A stretch of 64,000 nucleotides of DNA from Clavaria fumosa (GCA_951802425.1 OX637805.1:2480001-2544000), one strand, 5' to 3'; counted from the stretch's first letter, positions 1 to 12,458 are shown. Numbers and translations are program-made. The notes: generated by a model from the sequence alone, not told the origin.

Positions 1-247
1 GCACCTGCGGGATGCCGTGCGAGTCGCGCAGGACGACGCCGATCTGCGAGGGCGTCATGCCCTTGCGCGCGAGCTTAGTGATCTGCTCTACGACGTCCTC
101 GGGCGTCGCCTTGAGCCACTGCGGCGGCGCGCGGCGGTAGGGAAGGGCAGAGGACGCTGGATGGGTTCATGGGGGCTTAGTGGCGTGCACGTGGAATTAC
201 GGTAAGTACGCACATATGCCCTTGCCCGGAGCGTGCATGCGACCCAT
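1..247 (-). CDS. RPS13: 40S ribosomal protein uS15 (S13), 5' part, cut by window edge
   Basis: Cytosolic small-subunit ribosomal protein. Two exons are visible: 214-247 carries the start and encodes [11 protein letters not shown], and 1-156 continues after a 57-base intron (157-213). Exon 2 encodes a stretch matching the family: SSALPYRR, then [16 protein letters not shown], then [17 protein letters not shown]. The joining codon gives I-S-S-S-A, as in yeast. The C-terminal two thirds lies outside the window. The start is the first ATG and matches the invariant N-terminus of the family. The gene is divergent from eS6. Confidence 0.96.
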
Positions 248-568
248 TTTGAATCTTGGAATACATGAGTATGGAGACCAAAACCATTGGCCATGAGACT
301 CACTGAGGATTTTGAGATACAGACGAGGGCGATGGTTGCGGGAGAGGGCGCAAAAGCGTGGGACACGTGCGACTGTAAAACTGTACAGTTGCAAATACGC
401 CTGATCCAGCGCCACAACTAGTCGAGTACGACGTTCTCCTCCATCCCGTGTATCCCAACATACCATTCGTCGTGACCGTTGCTGGTGTTAGCGGTCAGGC
501 TCGTCGAGTACCAGGTAACGACATCCACTTTTCAATGTCGTAGTCTATGCGCTCATTGGCCATGCAGT
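248..568. promoter_or_regulatory. Shared intergenic region between divergent ribosomal protein genes
   Basis: The 321 bases between the start codons of uS15 (minus) and eS6 (plus) must hold both 5' UTRs and promoters. No coding exon is visible. Shared control of the two ribosomal protein genes is an inference from the arrangement; no specific binding site was proven. Confidence 0.6.
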
Positions 569-1571
569 ATGAAGATCAACTTTGCTTGTGCGCATCCAAG
601 CTTCCAGAGCCCACGTCGAGTCCTTACTCACTCCGTATTCCTTCAGACCCTGCCACAGGGGCCCAAAAAACGCTTGATTTTGACGAGGAGAAGCGATTGT
701 GCGCGATTACGTGACCCGTCTCATCCCCTCATTGGAAAACTGAATGGGCATCCACAGCCGCGTCTTCTACGACAAGCGCATCGCGCAAGAAGTCCCCGCC
801 GACTCGCTCGGTGACGAGTGGGCGGGCTACCTACTGCGCATCACGGGCGGGAATGACAAGCAGGGCTTCCCCATGAAGCAGGGCGTGCTCCTCCCGCACC
901 GCGTGCGCCTCCTGCTCAGCACTGGGCACTCGTGTTTCCGCGCGCGCCGCACGGGCGAGCGCAAGCGCAAGTCCGTGCGTGGCTGCATCGTCGGACCCGA
1001 CATTGCCGTACTCTCCGTGACTATCGTCCGCAAGGGCACGAACGAGATCCCTGGGCTGACCGACAAGATTCTGCCCAAGCGACTCGGCCCGAAGAGGGCA
1101 TCGAAGATTAGGCGGTTCTTCAACCTGTCCAAGGAGGACGATGTGAGGAAGTACGTCGTCAGGCGAGAGGTCACGAGTAAGAAGAAGGAGGACGCGAAGC
1201 CGTACACTAAGGCGTACGTGCTCTAGATTCGCTAGGGAATAATATGACTGAAACAGCCCACTAGTCCTAAAATTCAACGACTGGTCACTCCTATTCGTCT
1301 ACAACGCCGCCGACACCTACGCTCTCTCAAGCGTCGCCGAATTCAGCGTCAGAAAGAGCAGAAAGCCGAGTATGAGTAAGTCTACGTCCTAGCTTAGACT
1401 CCATACGCTACCTCACCAACTTTTTCACAGCACGCTCATCGCTACGCGCCTCAAGGAGAAGAAGAAGATCAAAGCCGCTGCCACATCTAAACTTGCGAAG
1501 TAAGTCCAAATTTTCTAATTCTTTGTTCATACGGAGGATTCATCTTGGCTTCTAGGACGGTGGCTGCATGA
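569..1571 (+). CDS. RPS6: 40S ribosomal protein eS6
   Basis: Small-subunit ribosomal protein eS6. Exons 569-587, 647-698, 758-1213, 1265-1375, 1431-1499 and 1556-1571 give about 240 residues, the usual length. Exon 1 encodes only MKINFA. Joined codons give [16 protein letters not shown] and then EEKRFRVFYDKR. Later motifs are [24 protein letters not shown] and the basic stretch [15 protein letters not shown] near the end. The last intron (1500-1555, gtaagt..tctag, 56 bases) is optional: without it translation stops at 1503, four residues shorter. The tiny first coding exon means that an automatic call starting at 744 would miss the true N-terminus. Confidence 0.96.
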
Positions 1572-1765
1572 GTGTGCATCTCATTTTCTCTAGTATTCTA
1601 CATGTTACACGCTCTCCCATGTCATTTGGTTTTGCGAATGAGTAAAGCAAAGCCAAGTGAATATTACTCGGCGAGATTGGCAAAGTGGATCCGATCGGAG
1701 TGTCAACCCTCCGCCGTGGAGACAGCTTTATCACCCGAGCTGCGAGTAAAGTAACATATTACGGG

Positions 1766-3734
1766 CTACCAATGTGCGATGCCCCTCATGATTTTGCCAC
1801 AAACTTCAATGAGCCACCGACAATGCCCATTGGCTATATGGCTGTCCTTTCGCATGCCAAAGAGTGCGATCGCAACACCCAGAATCGCGGCGGCACCGGC
1901 GAGCACCATCCCCCGATCCACCGGGCGGCTACGGAGGCGTCTCTGCAGCGCGCGTAGCCGCCTCCGTCGCGCGCCCTCCTTGCGCTCCACCACGGCCCGC
2001 GCAGCATCGCCGTCCGCCCCCGCGACTTCGACGGGTGGCGGCGGGTAGACGACGAGGTGCGGCTGCTCGACCATTGCTTCCGCCTCGGCGTCGGAGGGGA
2101 GCGCTGCGGAGTCCTCGGACCAGGTGAAGATGACGCTTTGCGGGCCCATGATGGATGCGGCGTTGATGTCTGGGTGGGTCGGGGGGCTGGCGGCGTACAG
2201 GTCGTCTGCGAGGCGTAGAAGGGACAAGAGCGACACGGGGGGGCGCTGTGGCGGGAGCCGCTCGGCGTCAGTGGGCGGCGGCTCGGGTCGTTGCGCTTTT
2301 CCCGCGTCTTGGACGTCGCCAAAGGAGATTGTAGACGCACCCTCTTGTCTGGAGATCAGTGGGGAGCTCTGAGTCAACGTTTGCTCGTCACAGAGCAGAG
2401 CGGATGCTATGTCTAGATTCTCTGTCTTCGGGACCACGTCCTGTTGGCCGAAGATATTCGCGTCCTGTATAGGATCGAAGCCAACAGACATTACCGCTCG
2501 ACTTGAACGCAGATTCGGGTTGCCACCGAGATGAGAAGTTGGTGGAATGTCCCCCGAGTCTTGGCAAAGATTGTCGTCGACACCATCCGCGGCGAGTTCT
2601 TGCTTTGCCGAGTCCGGGAATTCCTCTGTATCGTGAAGGGCAGGCACACCGCTCAACAACGAGTGGATCATGTCTTCCTCGCCTTCTGCCACAAGCTGCA
2701 AAACTTCTTCTTTTCTTGACAAGATGATCTATAACTGTTGAATTGGGTAATGTGATAAAGGGAGAGGGCAAACGCACAGCAGTCGCTAAGTAAACGAGAT
2801 GAATTGGGGGCCTACATAGCAGGTAGTCGAACACATGCTGGATCAGGGATATTGTAGGCATGTCATGCGAGAACAACGTGAGGAGGTTGGACAATGCGTA
2901 ATAGGGAAGACGAGAATGGCTATGATGAAATATCAGCAGTGCTACAAGGATGCAAGAAAGACAAAACGCACTTTTCAAGTGTGGAGGCGTATGACGGATC
3001 CGTTACGCGGAGCAAGCCTTTCATGATACTGCCGCTAGTAGGGATACATGACAAGGAAAGTGAGTAAGGAAACTTACCGTAATAGACCGAGGACGGGCTC
3101 AAGGCTAGTGCCCATGGAGTCGCGCAATCTCTGAAGACTCAATTGTGCGACGCAGTCACGGCGCAGCTCGGGAGGGAGAGTCAGAAAAATGACGGTGACG
3201 ATGTCGTGATATCCCTAAGTTCTCTAGTCAATACGAAGACAATGAAAATACGCGACTTGCGACGATACTTGGAAGTAACGCAGTTTTGGATGACGCCGGA
3301 AGACAGAAACCAACAAGTCGTGCAATTGCTCTTGCAAGACTTCGCGTTGCCCTGAACTATACTGTTCTGCGTCGAAGGCGCTCTCAGCGACGGAAGGTCA
3401 CGAGGTGGAGGGATGGTGACTTCACCATCGGCGAATGGGTACATGACGAAGCTGCGTTGCGTGTCTAAAACCATCTGACGCTCGTCTGGATGATCTTTGA
3501 GCTCTTCAATGGTAGCGATGTCGTCAACCGCGTCTTCCGTTGCACAAGTACTGGGGCTATTGAGACGCGCCCTGGGTCGCATCAAGCGAGACCTATTTTT
3601 TTGTGTCGGATTCATCTCAATACGCGTCCCTGAAGCAGCGGGACATACCAGATCTCTACACGCTTGGTACTGAACCCGTCGGGTGCAAGACTAGAAGTCC
3701 TTAGTGCCTCCCAATCGACATGAGGCAAGGGCAT
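1766..3734 (-). CDS. GYP8: TBC-domain Rab GTPase-activating protein, TBC1D20/Gyp8 type
   Basis: Stimulates GTP hydrolysis by Rab GTPases of the early secretory pathway; this family is anchored in ER/Golgi membranes. Seven exons (3649-3734, 3426-3592, 3269-3366, 3078-3214, 2972-3034, 2778-2919, 1766-2728) sum to 1656 bases, 551 residues. The TBC domain covers roughly residues 10-270. The arginine-finger motif V-L-D-T-Q-R-S-F and the glutamine-finger motif YFQGYHDIV are both present, followed by LFSHDMP and FDYLLCRPP. The long last exon is low-complexity and acidic and ends in one hydrophobic helix (GMVLAGAAAILGVAIALFG) near the C-terminus, as in TBC1D20. The start ATG at 3734 is the first in frame before the domain; an upstream exon cannot be excluded. 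The gene is divergent from the lipid kinase and converges on eS6. Confidence 0.92.
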
Positions 3735-4079
3735 GAGTTCTGCCAATTGTAGACAATGGTTCACTCCGACCAACAGAACGAGCGTAGAAACAGTGTCCTT
3801 TGTTCGAGAAAGTGATAATTTGATGAGCTTTTTTTTTTGCACCGGGTTGCGATTGCCGGGCTAGATGCCTACCACTGAGCGCTAGTGAGCCACGGTGTAA
3901 AGACTGTACCGCATTGCCTGCCAGATTTGGGTTCTCCGCGTGGCAGTGAGGGTCAGCTCGGCTGGCCAATACTCTTACAACGTTCTCTTCCTTGTCGACA
4001 ACCCGTCGGCGCACTTACGCTCTTTCAAGTAACCCGACCCGCAACCAAAAATCCTCGTTGCCAGCGGCTGCCACAATCG
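3735..4079. promoter_or_regulatory. Intergenic region between TBC protein and PI4P 5-kinase
   Basis: The 345 bases between divergent starts should hold both promoters. The 5-kinase reading frame is open upstream to an ATG at 3885, so part of this region could be coding. No defined regulatory site was recognised. Confidence 0.45.
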
Positions 4080-6535
4080 ATGGCCCAAGCCGCAGTTTGG
4101 CAGCAAAATCAGCCGCAACACTTGAAGCTCACTGACAACGCTGACCCCCACCGCCAGAGCATAGTCTCAACACCAGCATCGTTCCACACAGCCCGAGAAT
4201 CTCTTCTGTCTCCGCTTTTCACCCCTTCTGTCTCGGAGTCTCGCGCATCGACATCTGTTCTTCCAGATCAAAGCACCGATGTCGTATGCAAGACGACTAT
4301 TCGCGAGGTTCATGTCATACAACTCACAGACGACTCCGTCCAGGTGGAGTCCGAGTCCATCACGGAAACCGTGATAAATAGAAAGTCTACCAGCTCGCTG
4401 TCCCAGAAACAGGACCTGTCTACAACTCAACCGGGTCCACCGCCTCCATCTCCTCCTGCTACCGTGTATCGCATCGAAGATGACTTGTTTTCCCCACCAA
4501 TGACTGCACACACTATCGACTCAGCGGCCGAGTCCCACACCATCACCATCGAAGAATCCATCCGCGAGCGACGGCCACCATCTAACAGGCGATATACATT
4601 TGAGCCAACCAGCACATCCTACGAAACGTATTCGTCCAGCTTCATAACGCCCGTTCAATCCCCCTGTTCAAACGAAACCTCCGACGCGCCTCCATCGTCC
4701 TTCGAGGCGTCTCCGTTGCCAAGCCCTCAACCACACTCGCCGACCAGCGTGCTCCTGCAGCCCTCAGCATCGTCGCGTCGCGAGCCCCACGCCCGGCGGA
4801 ATACCACCGGTTCGACACCGCGCTCTCTGACAGGGCGGTACCACACCAAGCATGAGTCGCAGCCCTTCGCCCTGGACGACCCGGACATGGACAGCGAGCT
4901 CGCGTCCGACATCCAACTGCACGCCGCCCAGATACGTAGGGAGCGCCGGGTGCGCCAATCCAAGCGCATCAAAGCGCAGGAGGCGGAGGCGGCCCTCACG
5001 GCTGCCGACAGCGCCCCTCTTGTTGGGAACGTCATCAGGGAAGGCCACGTTAATTACGTGCTCATGTACAATATGTTGACGGGGATACGCATTGGCGTGA
5101 GTGAAAATGTTCTTCATCAATCTTCGCTTTATCGCTCACTGTTATGCATGCAGGTCTCCCGATGTCAGGCCAAGATCAAACGGCCTCTTGTAGACGAGGA
5201 TTTTACCGCGCGTCACAAGTATTCCTTTGACATGCACGTCCTCTGTCTTTCTCTGTATATATTTCCCGTGCATTGATGGGGTGTGTGTCTATAGTGTCGG
5301 CAACGAACTCACTCCTTCCGCCAAGTACGACTTCAAATTCAAAGACTACGCTCCATTCGTGTTTCGCGAGCTGCGCGAAGATGTTTTCCAACTCGATCCA
5401 GCAGACTACCTCGTCTCCCTAACAGAAAAATACATTCTGTCCGAGCTTGGCTCACCAGGCAAATCTGGCTCATTTTTCTATTTCTCCCGCGACTATCGCT
5501 TCATTATCAAAACGATACGGCATTCCGAGCACAAGTTCCTCCTGAAGATTCTGAAAGCTTACTACGCTCACGCCAAGAACAACCCGCACACGCTCTTATC
5601 ACGGTTCTACGGCCTGCATCGTGTAAAGCTGCCTCGCGGCAAAAAGATCCACTTCGTGATCATGAACAACCTGTTCCCTCCTCATAGAGACATCCACGAA
5701 ACGTACGACCTCAAGGGGTCGACCGTGGGGCGCATCTATCCTGAGGAGAAGCTGGCACAAAATCCACGTGCGGTGCTCAAGGACTTGAACTGGATCAACC
5801 GCCGCAAGATGCTGGAGTTAGGGCCAGAGAAGCGTGCGCTGTTGACAGAACAGCTTAGGCGGGACTCGGAATGGCTCAAGTTGATTAACGTCATGGACTA
5901 CAGTCTTCTGGTGGGCATACATAACATGCGTCGGGGGAACCGGGACAACGTCAGACACAACACGCTCAAAATCTTCTCGGTGAGCCTCCGTCGGTGAATC
6001 TTATTGCTCGTCTTCCCTCTCATATTCTTTCCTTCATTGAACAGCCCGACATGCCTCGCGTCCGCCGGAAGCCGACGCAAATAAAGGGAGCCAAATCACC
6101 CGAGGCCATCGCGATGCGCCGCGCGATAGGCTCCGCCAGGTCCGTGACGTCGTCGTCGCTGGTCTTGCCCGAGGACGACACAGGCACATTGGACCGCCAG
6201 CACTTTCTGTTCTACCAGGACGAGGGTGGGCTGCGCGCGACCGGGGAGGAAAACGAAAACCTGGACACGATATATTACCTCGGCATCATTGATATCCTCA
6301 CGCCGTACTCGGTTGTGAAGCGCATGGAGCACGTGTGGAAGGGCATGCAGGCTGATCGAGTACGTGTCCGGCCCATAGCCCAACGTAGCAAGCATAATAT
6401 ACTGATTTGCCCACTTCTTTGTTGCAGCATAAAATTAGTCCTGTTTCACCTTCAGAGTATGCCGCGCGGTTCTTTGCATTCATGAAAGCGATTATGCGGA
6501 CTGGCGAAGGGATAGAGCGATTCAAATCCGAATAA
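4080..6535 (+). CDS. MSS4: Phosphatidylinositol-4-phosphate 5-kinase (Mss4 type)
   Basis: Makes PI(4,5)P2 from PI4P at the plasma membrane. Exons 4080-5096, 5154-5233, 5295-5979, 6045-6359 and 6428-6535 sum to 2205 bases, 734 residues. The first 310 or so residues are Ser/Thr/Pro-rich and probably disordered. The kinase core starts near residue 320 ([16 protein letters not shown]). Family motifs follow: [59 protein letters not shown] and the activation loop [14 protein letters not shown]. The intron after exon 2 appears to use a GC donor (5234). The next GT donor downstream would insert extra residues into the conserved FDIVGNEL. An in-frame ATG at 3885 would lengthen the N-terminus by 65 residues. 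Confidence 0.95.
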
Positions 6536-7175
6536 TGATGGCATCCCTCTCCGTAATCACCTCAATCCCGGCATTCAAGGTTTCTCACACTGAAATTCAT
6601 CCTTTCTCCCAAACCAAAATCAGTTTATAGTTCGGGCGACGCATGACGGCGCGCTTTCGCTCACTCATTTACATTATTGCTCTGTTATTCTGTTTTACCT
6701 TCTTCGCCCAACCCTTTAGGTCCCTTACCTAGGTCGGCAATTATTCATCCCAAGACACGCCACCTCCTTCCCCTCATTTTCCAAGCTTCTCATGGACTAG
6801 CTGCTGCCTCATTGTATTTATCTCGTTTACAAATGGGTGAGATAATAGTTTCGCACTTCGGAAGTTTCAATATGGATGCCCTGTGATGCTCATATGTAGC
6901 TGTTTGTCGCTCGCTCGGCTACCATTAACACCACCAATGATTATCAATGTCTACTGCTCAGACTGTGGCTCAAAAAGTTGCCCACGGGCATGACTGGGGA
7001 AAGTTCCAGTTGGTAGGGCCATTTGCATCGGAGTCCGTCCAAGCGCGATGACAAGCAACGGAACGACGATGCAATGGTGATATGGTTGGTCAGTGCCGCT
7101 GAGGGCAAGTGAGTTACAGACCAAAATTAGGGCGACAGCTTCAATCACGATGCTTGGGCTCTGTGACACTCCTCT
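6536..7175. other. Convergent 3' intergenic region
   Basis: 640 bases between the 3' ends of the 5-kinase and bL33m. No conserved protein, RNA gene or repeat was recognised; presumably 3' UTRs and terminators. Confidence 0.5.
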
Positions 7176-7476
7176 CTACTTCTTCTTCTTCGAACTCTCC
7201 AGGAACAACACCCTTCGCTTGACTGGAACCAAAGCTCAGCTCATTTACAATTAAAGGTAGAATCAAGGGCACTGGCAAGACGTACCAATTGGGTCGTACT
7301 TGACAGCAGACAGCCTGCCACTCTGTCGCAAGCGCTGCATTGTATAGAAAAAGCCGGTGAGCGCGGATGAGACGAGTCGGACGATGACAGTCCTTTCGAA
7401 ACGAGAAGATAAGTCTTCACACGCGCTTTCGGTATCGCATGGGTAAATCAGCATACCGAGCTTTTTTCGCCGCCAT
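7176..7476 (-). CDS. MRPL39: Mitochondrial large-subunit ribosomal protein bL33m
   Basis: Small protein of the mitochondrial 54S subunit. Three exons (7457-7476, 7286-7392, 7176-7222) sum to 174 bases, 57 residues. The first exon gives MAAKKAR, the second TVIVRLVSSALTGFFYT and AVKYDPI, the third VKRRVLFLESSKKKK. These match the bL33 pattern of a basic N-terminus, a V-R-L-x-S..A-x-T-G-F-x-Y core and a V-K-R..V-L-F ending. No single continuous frame shows the whole protein, so it is easily missed. Introns are 64 and 63 bases with GT..AG ends. Confidence 0.93.
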
Positions 7477-7705
7477 GGGTTGCGAGAGGGAGCAGAGCCC
7501 ACACCTTTTGGTGACGGCGCGATGCTGAACTTTGGCCTCGATCACGTGTCAGGTTATCACTATATTGCTCGAGGGAAAAGAAATGCAGTATTATTGAAAA
7601 GGTATCACGAAACAAGGCTCAGAATGCTTAGTCGACACAAATGCAGATAGACAATCAATGATGCGGAGCAAGGCCCCATACGATGAACATATAAAAGACC
7701 TGTCG

Positions 7706-10476
7706 TTACCGCAAGGTCGCTTTGCTGCTTTTCAGCTTCAGGGCAAACGGCGCAACATCTCCTGCAGCATCCGACGTCGCGGCCGCCTCTGCGTTCGCGC
7801 TCCTGATTCCCGCCAGCACCTCCTTGCAGTACTTCAACTTGTCGAGCAGCTTCTGCTGGAATTTGGCTTCCTCCTCATCTCCAGAAGAGCTTGCCAGCGC
7901 CGTTGCTATTACTTCAGACAGTGTCCATCGCGTCAACTTGTAATTCTTGTCGATATGCGTGATCATGAGACCCGACGAAGAAAGTATGATCTTTGAGTGG
8001 TCGTAAAAGTTGAACTACCAAAGCACGACAAGCGTTACTAGTTAGCTTGCGCAATGTTGAAACAGGTGTGGAGCAACGCACTTGCAGGCAGTCGTGACTT
8101 AACTTAAAAACGATTACGTGCTTCATCCTGACATACTTTTGCACAAATTCCATCCCCTTTTGCTTTTCCGTGTCCTCGAAACACCATGGGTAATCGCCAT
8201 ATAGCCGATCCATGATGTATCTTTCGAAATGTTTGAGCAGATACACCTTAGACTTAAGCTCCGCAGGGTATGTTGACACTGAATGTGACTTCCGCACGTA
8301 GACCATGCCAGAGTGGCGGGACGAGATGTAATCGAAATGTCTGGCTCAACGTACTTGGTTGATCTGCACCACGCCGGGATAGGAGGACACTCACGTTTTG
8401 TCCGGACTCAGCACTAACGTTGTCGTATCATTGAAGTGCACACCGACGCTTCCGTCGGTCAATGCGTACCCCATCCCGTATTTGTTGCAATAGTCGACCC
8501 ACGAGACGATAAACACATTCTCTTCGGGCAGGTCAACGTCCTCGCTTGGATTACGGAACGGCTGGCCCGCTGTACGAGCGGACAATGCGGCGGAAAGCGT
8601 TAGAAAAGTCGAGTCGAACGTATTTGGTTTCGCTGGTATTGGTAGTGGAGGGACGTCTGAAAATTTGAATTAAGATAACGGCGATAATCCATGTTTGTGT
8701 AAACACTCACAGAGACCTGCATCGAACACTTTTGCTCTCTCCTTCCCTTTCTCCTTCTGTGGGGGAGGAGGAACCTCGTTCTCCTGTTCTTCGTTGGTGC
8801 TCTGCACAGGCACCATCTGCGCCACGATCCTCGCTTTCTGGCTCTCCAACTCTTTCCGGCCAGCTTCCTCCCCTCTTCCCTTGCCTTTCTCCTTCCGGTC
8901 TACCATCGGCATCTCTACGTCTTCCGCGATGCCTGCTAGGGCCCGATTCGATGCGGCTAACTCTTTTTCCCTCGCTGCATTCGCCAGCTTCCTGATAAGT
9001 GGGCTTGCCCGATCCTTCACAGAGCCTGCCACTATCAGCGGCTGTCTCGCCGAGCTCAGCAGAGCGCTGATCGGCGAGCCAGGCTGCACAGCCCGCTGGA
9101 ACTCCTTCTCTTGCTGTGCGATACTGGTGCTTGTCACGTTCTCTGTACGCGTGCCTGCACCGTTGCGTGGGACAGCGATGCTGCCTACTTCCCCGTCGAG
9201 GCCTGCGCGCCGCTTCAGCTCCTTCAGATTCACCTCGCTGTCGGCGCGTGTGACGCTTCGGAAATCTGGCGGAGCGTCATGGGCCGTTTGCGGTATATAG
9301 CTGGGGATTATGCCGCGAGTGAAAAACAGATGGTCCACGATGGTATGTAACGAGGGCCGCTCCTGCGGGTCTGGGGTGAGGATGTTCTGGATGAGGAGCT
9401 GAGCCATTGCAGAAATGGGCCGGTCGGGAGGAAAGTCGTATTGGTTGTCCCGGATACGCTTGTAAATCGTCTTGACCTCTCTCGTCTGGAAAGGTGGTCG
9501 CCCGATAAGGAGTGTGTAGAGTATGACACCCACGCTCCACGTATCCACCTCGAATGAGTGACCGTTCGCCGTATCAAACAGCACTTCGGGGGCGATATAG
9601 TTCGGCGTCCCACAAATGGTCTTTTTCCTCTCGCCTTCCCTCTCTATGAGGGCAGCCAGCCCGAAATCGCCGACCTTGATGTTCATATCCTTGTCCAGAA
9701 AAAGGTTCCCCAGCTTGAGGTCGCGATGAATGACCTGGTGCGAGTGCATGTAATGACACGCGCCGATCAACTGCACCACGTAAAAGCGAGTTTCCGGCTC
9801 AGTGAAGCGCCGGCGATGTCGGAGCATGTCCATGAGGGAACCAGAGGGGCAGAGCTCCAGTGTCATGTAAACATTAGACTCGTCTTCGAAGCAATCTCGG
9901 AAGTGCACGATGTTTGGATGGGAGAGAGATCGGTGTATCTTAATTTCAGCGTAGAGCTGGAGGGAAAGGGTCAGTCAAAATGAATCGGTAAATAATGTAC
10001 CATGCGGCGCACTTTGGTTTTGGCCTTCTTAGTTTTGAGGGAGTCTTTTGTTACAACTTTACATGCTAAACGAGCTCCAAATGGATCCTGTACTTCATAG
10101 ACACGTGCAAACCCACCCTACAAATGATTTAGTCAGAACAAGGTACCGAACCGCGCGATACCAAATTTCTTGGGTAGTCGAGCCAGGGCAGGGTTATGAA
10201 AGCAGATCTCACCTCGCCCAGGAAGCCAACTCGATGGAATTCGAGAGTGTTCGCTTTGTCTGTGATGACTTTCGGGGGAGACGGTGGAGTGGTTTTATTG
10301 TTCTGCCTCGGTAAGGGAGGGGAAGAGAGTTTCTCTCTTGGAGGCTGGTTCGCAGCTTGGTCCTTGAGTTTAGTCGGACTTGGAGGTCGTAACGGCTGGT
10401 TGACGGCATTCGTAAACGGTACTCGACGAGGAAAAGGAACTGATGAAGGTATCCGGTTGTGCACTTGAGCAGACAT
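7706..10476 (-). CDS. CDC5: Polo-like kinase (Cdc5/Plk1 type)
   Basis: Mitotic serine/threonine kinase controlling mitotic entry, spindle function and exit. Six exons (10213-10476, 10013-10117, 8711-9956, 8395-8656, 8082-8340, 7706-8014) sum to 2445 bases, 814 residues. The N-terminal 80 residues are Pro-rich. The kinase domain has the glycine loop [11 protein letters not shown], the lysine in [25 protein letters not shown] and the T-loop [15 protein letters not shown] long charged linker (from about residue 370) leads to polo box 1 ([20 protein letters not shown], with the tryptophan) and polo box 2 ([15 protein letters not shown], with the His/Lys phosphate-binding pair). All residues for kinase activity and phosphopeptide binding are therefore present. 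An in-frame upstream ATG at 10614 would add 46 residues. Confidence 0.96.
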
Positions 10477-11271
10477 CGCTGAAGGCCTAACGCCGGACGT
10501 CGGGGTCGTCGTTGATAGTGACGGAATACTGCACAGGTACAGGAAATGGTGCTGAGGCTGTATCTCGCTCACGTGATACTGGTTCGAACCGCGACGCGTT
10601 GCGTCACGTGGCATGTTACTAGGTTAGGATTATGTAAGTTGTTAAGCTGACAACCGTTTCTTGAATCCAGAATGCATTTTGCAGCTCGATGGTTGTTGCG
10701 ATCCCCAACGACCAAATTTCGCTTCTTGGATCACCCTGTTGCTCGTGTGCTGGAACGCTCTGGAATTCAACTAGGAGGGTCTAGTGCATTGATCAAGCCT
10801 AACGCTTGTTTTTCCCTCTTTCGACTCTCGCTGGCCGCAGGCATCTCTTCCAGGTCCTGAAAGTGAAAGTGAAACTGCATCTCATGAGTGGCATATCAAA
10901 CCATTCGCTATGCTGTTCAACGCTGCGCTATGCTCGTCGCGAATGCGAGTATTTATGGCCTTCTTCCTATTATAGAGACAGACTCATTTGTGGATAACCA
11001 TGCAAGTTCCAAATGAGCCTTGTCGTTGAGGAACGCCGTCGATCGCTTATGATACCAACAATCCTCCCGACTCCAATTGCAGATCCGCCACTGCCTATAA
11101 ACGAATTATCCTACATATTAAAAGCTTCTGCATCTCAAATGCATGTTGCTGGAAGATACAGCGCACAACAACAGCGTTACAGGAAATATTAGACTACTAA
11201 CCAGCCGCAGCTCCGACCAGTCAACTGAAAGAAGCGACACGCGCAATTGCCACCTGAGATGCCGTCTCAGC
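10477..11271. other. Intergenic region upstream of polo kinase
   Basis: 795 bases. Two CACGTG E-boxes (about 10571 and 10607) lie just upstream of the chosen polo start and are plausible promoter sites. The remainder shows no recognisable gene and includes the 3' flank of the membrane protein that ends at 11272. Confidence 0.4.
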
Positions 11272-12458
11272 CTACTTCTTGTAACGACTGTCGGCAGGCT
11301 TCGCAATCGATCCATCATCGGCAGGCAATCTGAATGGAGAGTTGCGCTCCTGAAACCTATCCATCAGCAACTTGCTAAGTGAGGAACCGGACAGCACGTG
11401 CGCCGTTGGCGCAACGATTGGCTGCATTCCTGTCGCCGTGGTTGTCGGTCCGGCGCCTCTCGGGGTTGGCGGCGCGAAGCGGATGGACGAATACTCTGTT
11501 GTCGGATCTGTCATCGACGTGAGCGCGACCGAACTGCGGTCATTCGCAAGCGATTTTGGCTTTGTGCGCCCAGCATTGACCGAGGATGTGTCCGAGTTTA
11601 GGTCACGGTCGTGCGGGTGTATATGCACCTGTGAAGGCAGACACGGCGCTTCGCTGTCTTCGTACTCGAATGGCTGCGGGGTGCTTTGCTCGCGCCATAC
11701 TTGTATGCTGGATAACTTGTTAGACACTCCAAAAAAAAAAAAAGATCAGGAGACGGTGAATAGAGCGATAATTATAACTAACTTGTCCAGCGGGCTGGGT
11801 CCTCACAAGTCTGAGCTCTGCGGGGGCGGCGACGCTTGCAGTAAAAACAGCACAACGCGACCAGTACGACCAAACATAGCGTTCCGGCTAACATAGCGCC
11901 CACGATCGCGGGGACGTGGCGAATTCCGTGCTGCTCAGACTGCAGGGACACTCTTTCCTGGCCAGAGAGCGCTTTGTCTGACGATGGTACATATGTGATA
12001 TAGTCCAGAGAGAACGTAGCGTTCTTTCGATTTGTAATGACAAGCGTGTGGTTTGCATTATTCAGCGGTGGTGATTGGAAGAATGGTTGCTGGTGCAAGT
12101 CATCAGACGACCGTGGGGCCTTGAATTTGACAGGTGTGGAATTATCGAGAACATATTGAGACGTTGGCTCTAGGCCGGACATTGAGGTGACACGACCGTA
12201 CACACTGACACGCGTTCCTGTAGGGAGTAGGGGTAGGGATAGGGAACTGCGAGTTCAGAGAGTTAGAAAGCGGAGATGATCATGCGGAGACTGACCAGAG
12301 AAGGTGAAGCGAACCGCAGCGCCGCTGGTGTTGGTAGAATGAACGGTGTTGTTGTAATCCTGTGGTGTGCCGTTAGAGATCCAGTCCCCTGTGTACACTA
12401 GCCTTGACTCTGCAGAGTCGTCCACAATGCGCAGCATGACTTGGGTCTCGCCAGCCAT
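11272..12458 (-). CDS. Single-pass membrane protein of unknown function (Agaricomycete type)
   Basis: Three exons (12296-12458, 11783-12217, 11272-11699) sum to 1026 bases, 341 residues. The N-terminal part reads IVDDSAESRLVYTGDW, then a stretch with several N-glycosylation motifs, then FTFSGTRVSVYGRV, consistent with an extracellular beta-type domain. A hydrophobic helix (AIVGAMLAGTLCLVVLVALCCF) near residue 180 is followed by a basic stop-transfer KRRRPRR and a Ser/Thr/Pro-rich cytoplasmic tail. No signal peptide is seen at the chosen ATG, so an upstream exon may be missing. The last intron acceptor (11700) is chosen for phase and is less certain. Domain order and the DDS..YTGDW opening match the gene at 46121-47406. 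Function is unknown. Confidence 0.75.

Noticed and set aside
88..466. Minus-strand frames covering the start of uS15 and its upstream region
   Set aside because: Only the short [11 protein letters not shown] piece is real; the rest reads through the intron and promoter.
1779..2372. Arg/Pro-rich plus-strand frames opposite the TBC protein
   Set aside because: They mirror the codon bias of the last TBC exon on the other strand; no family resemblance.
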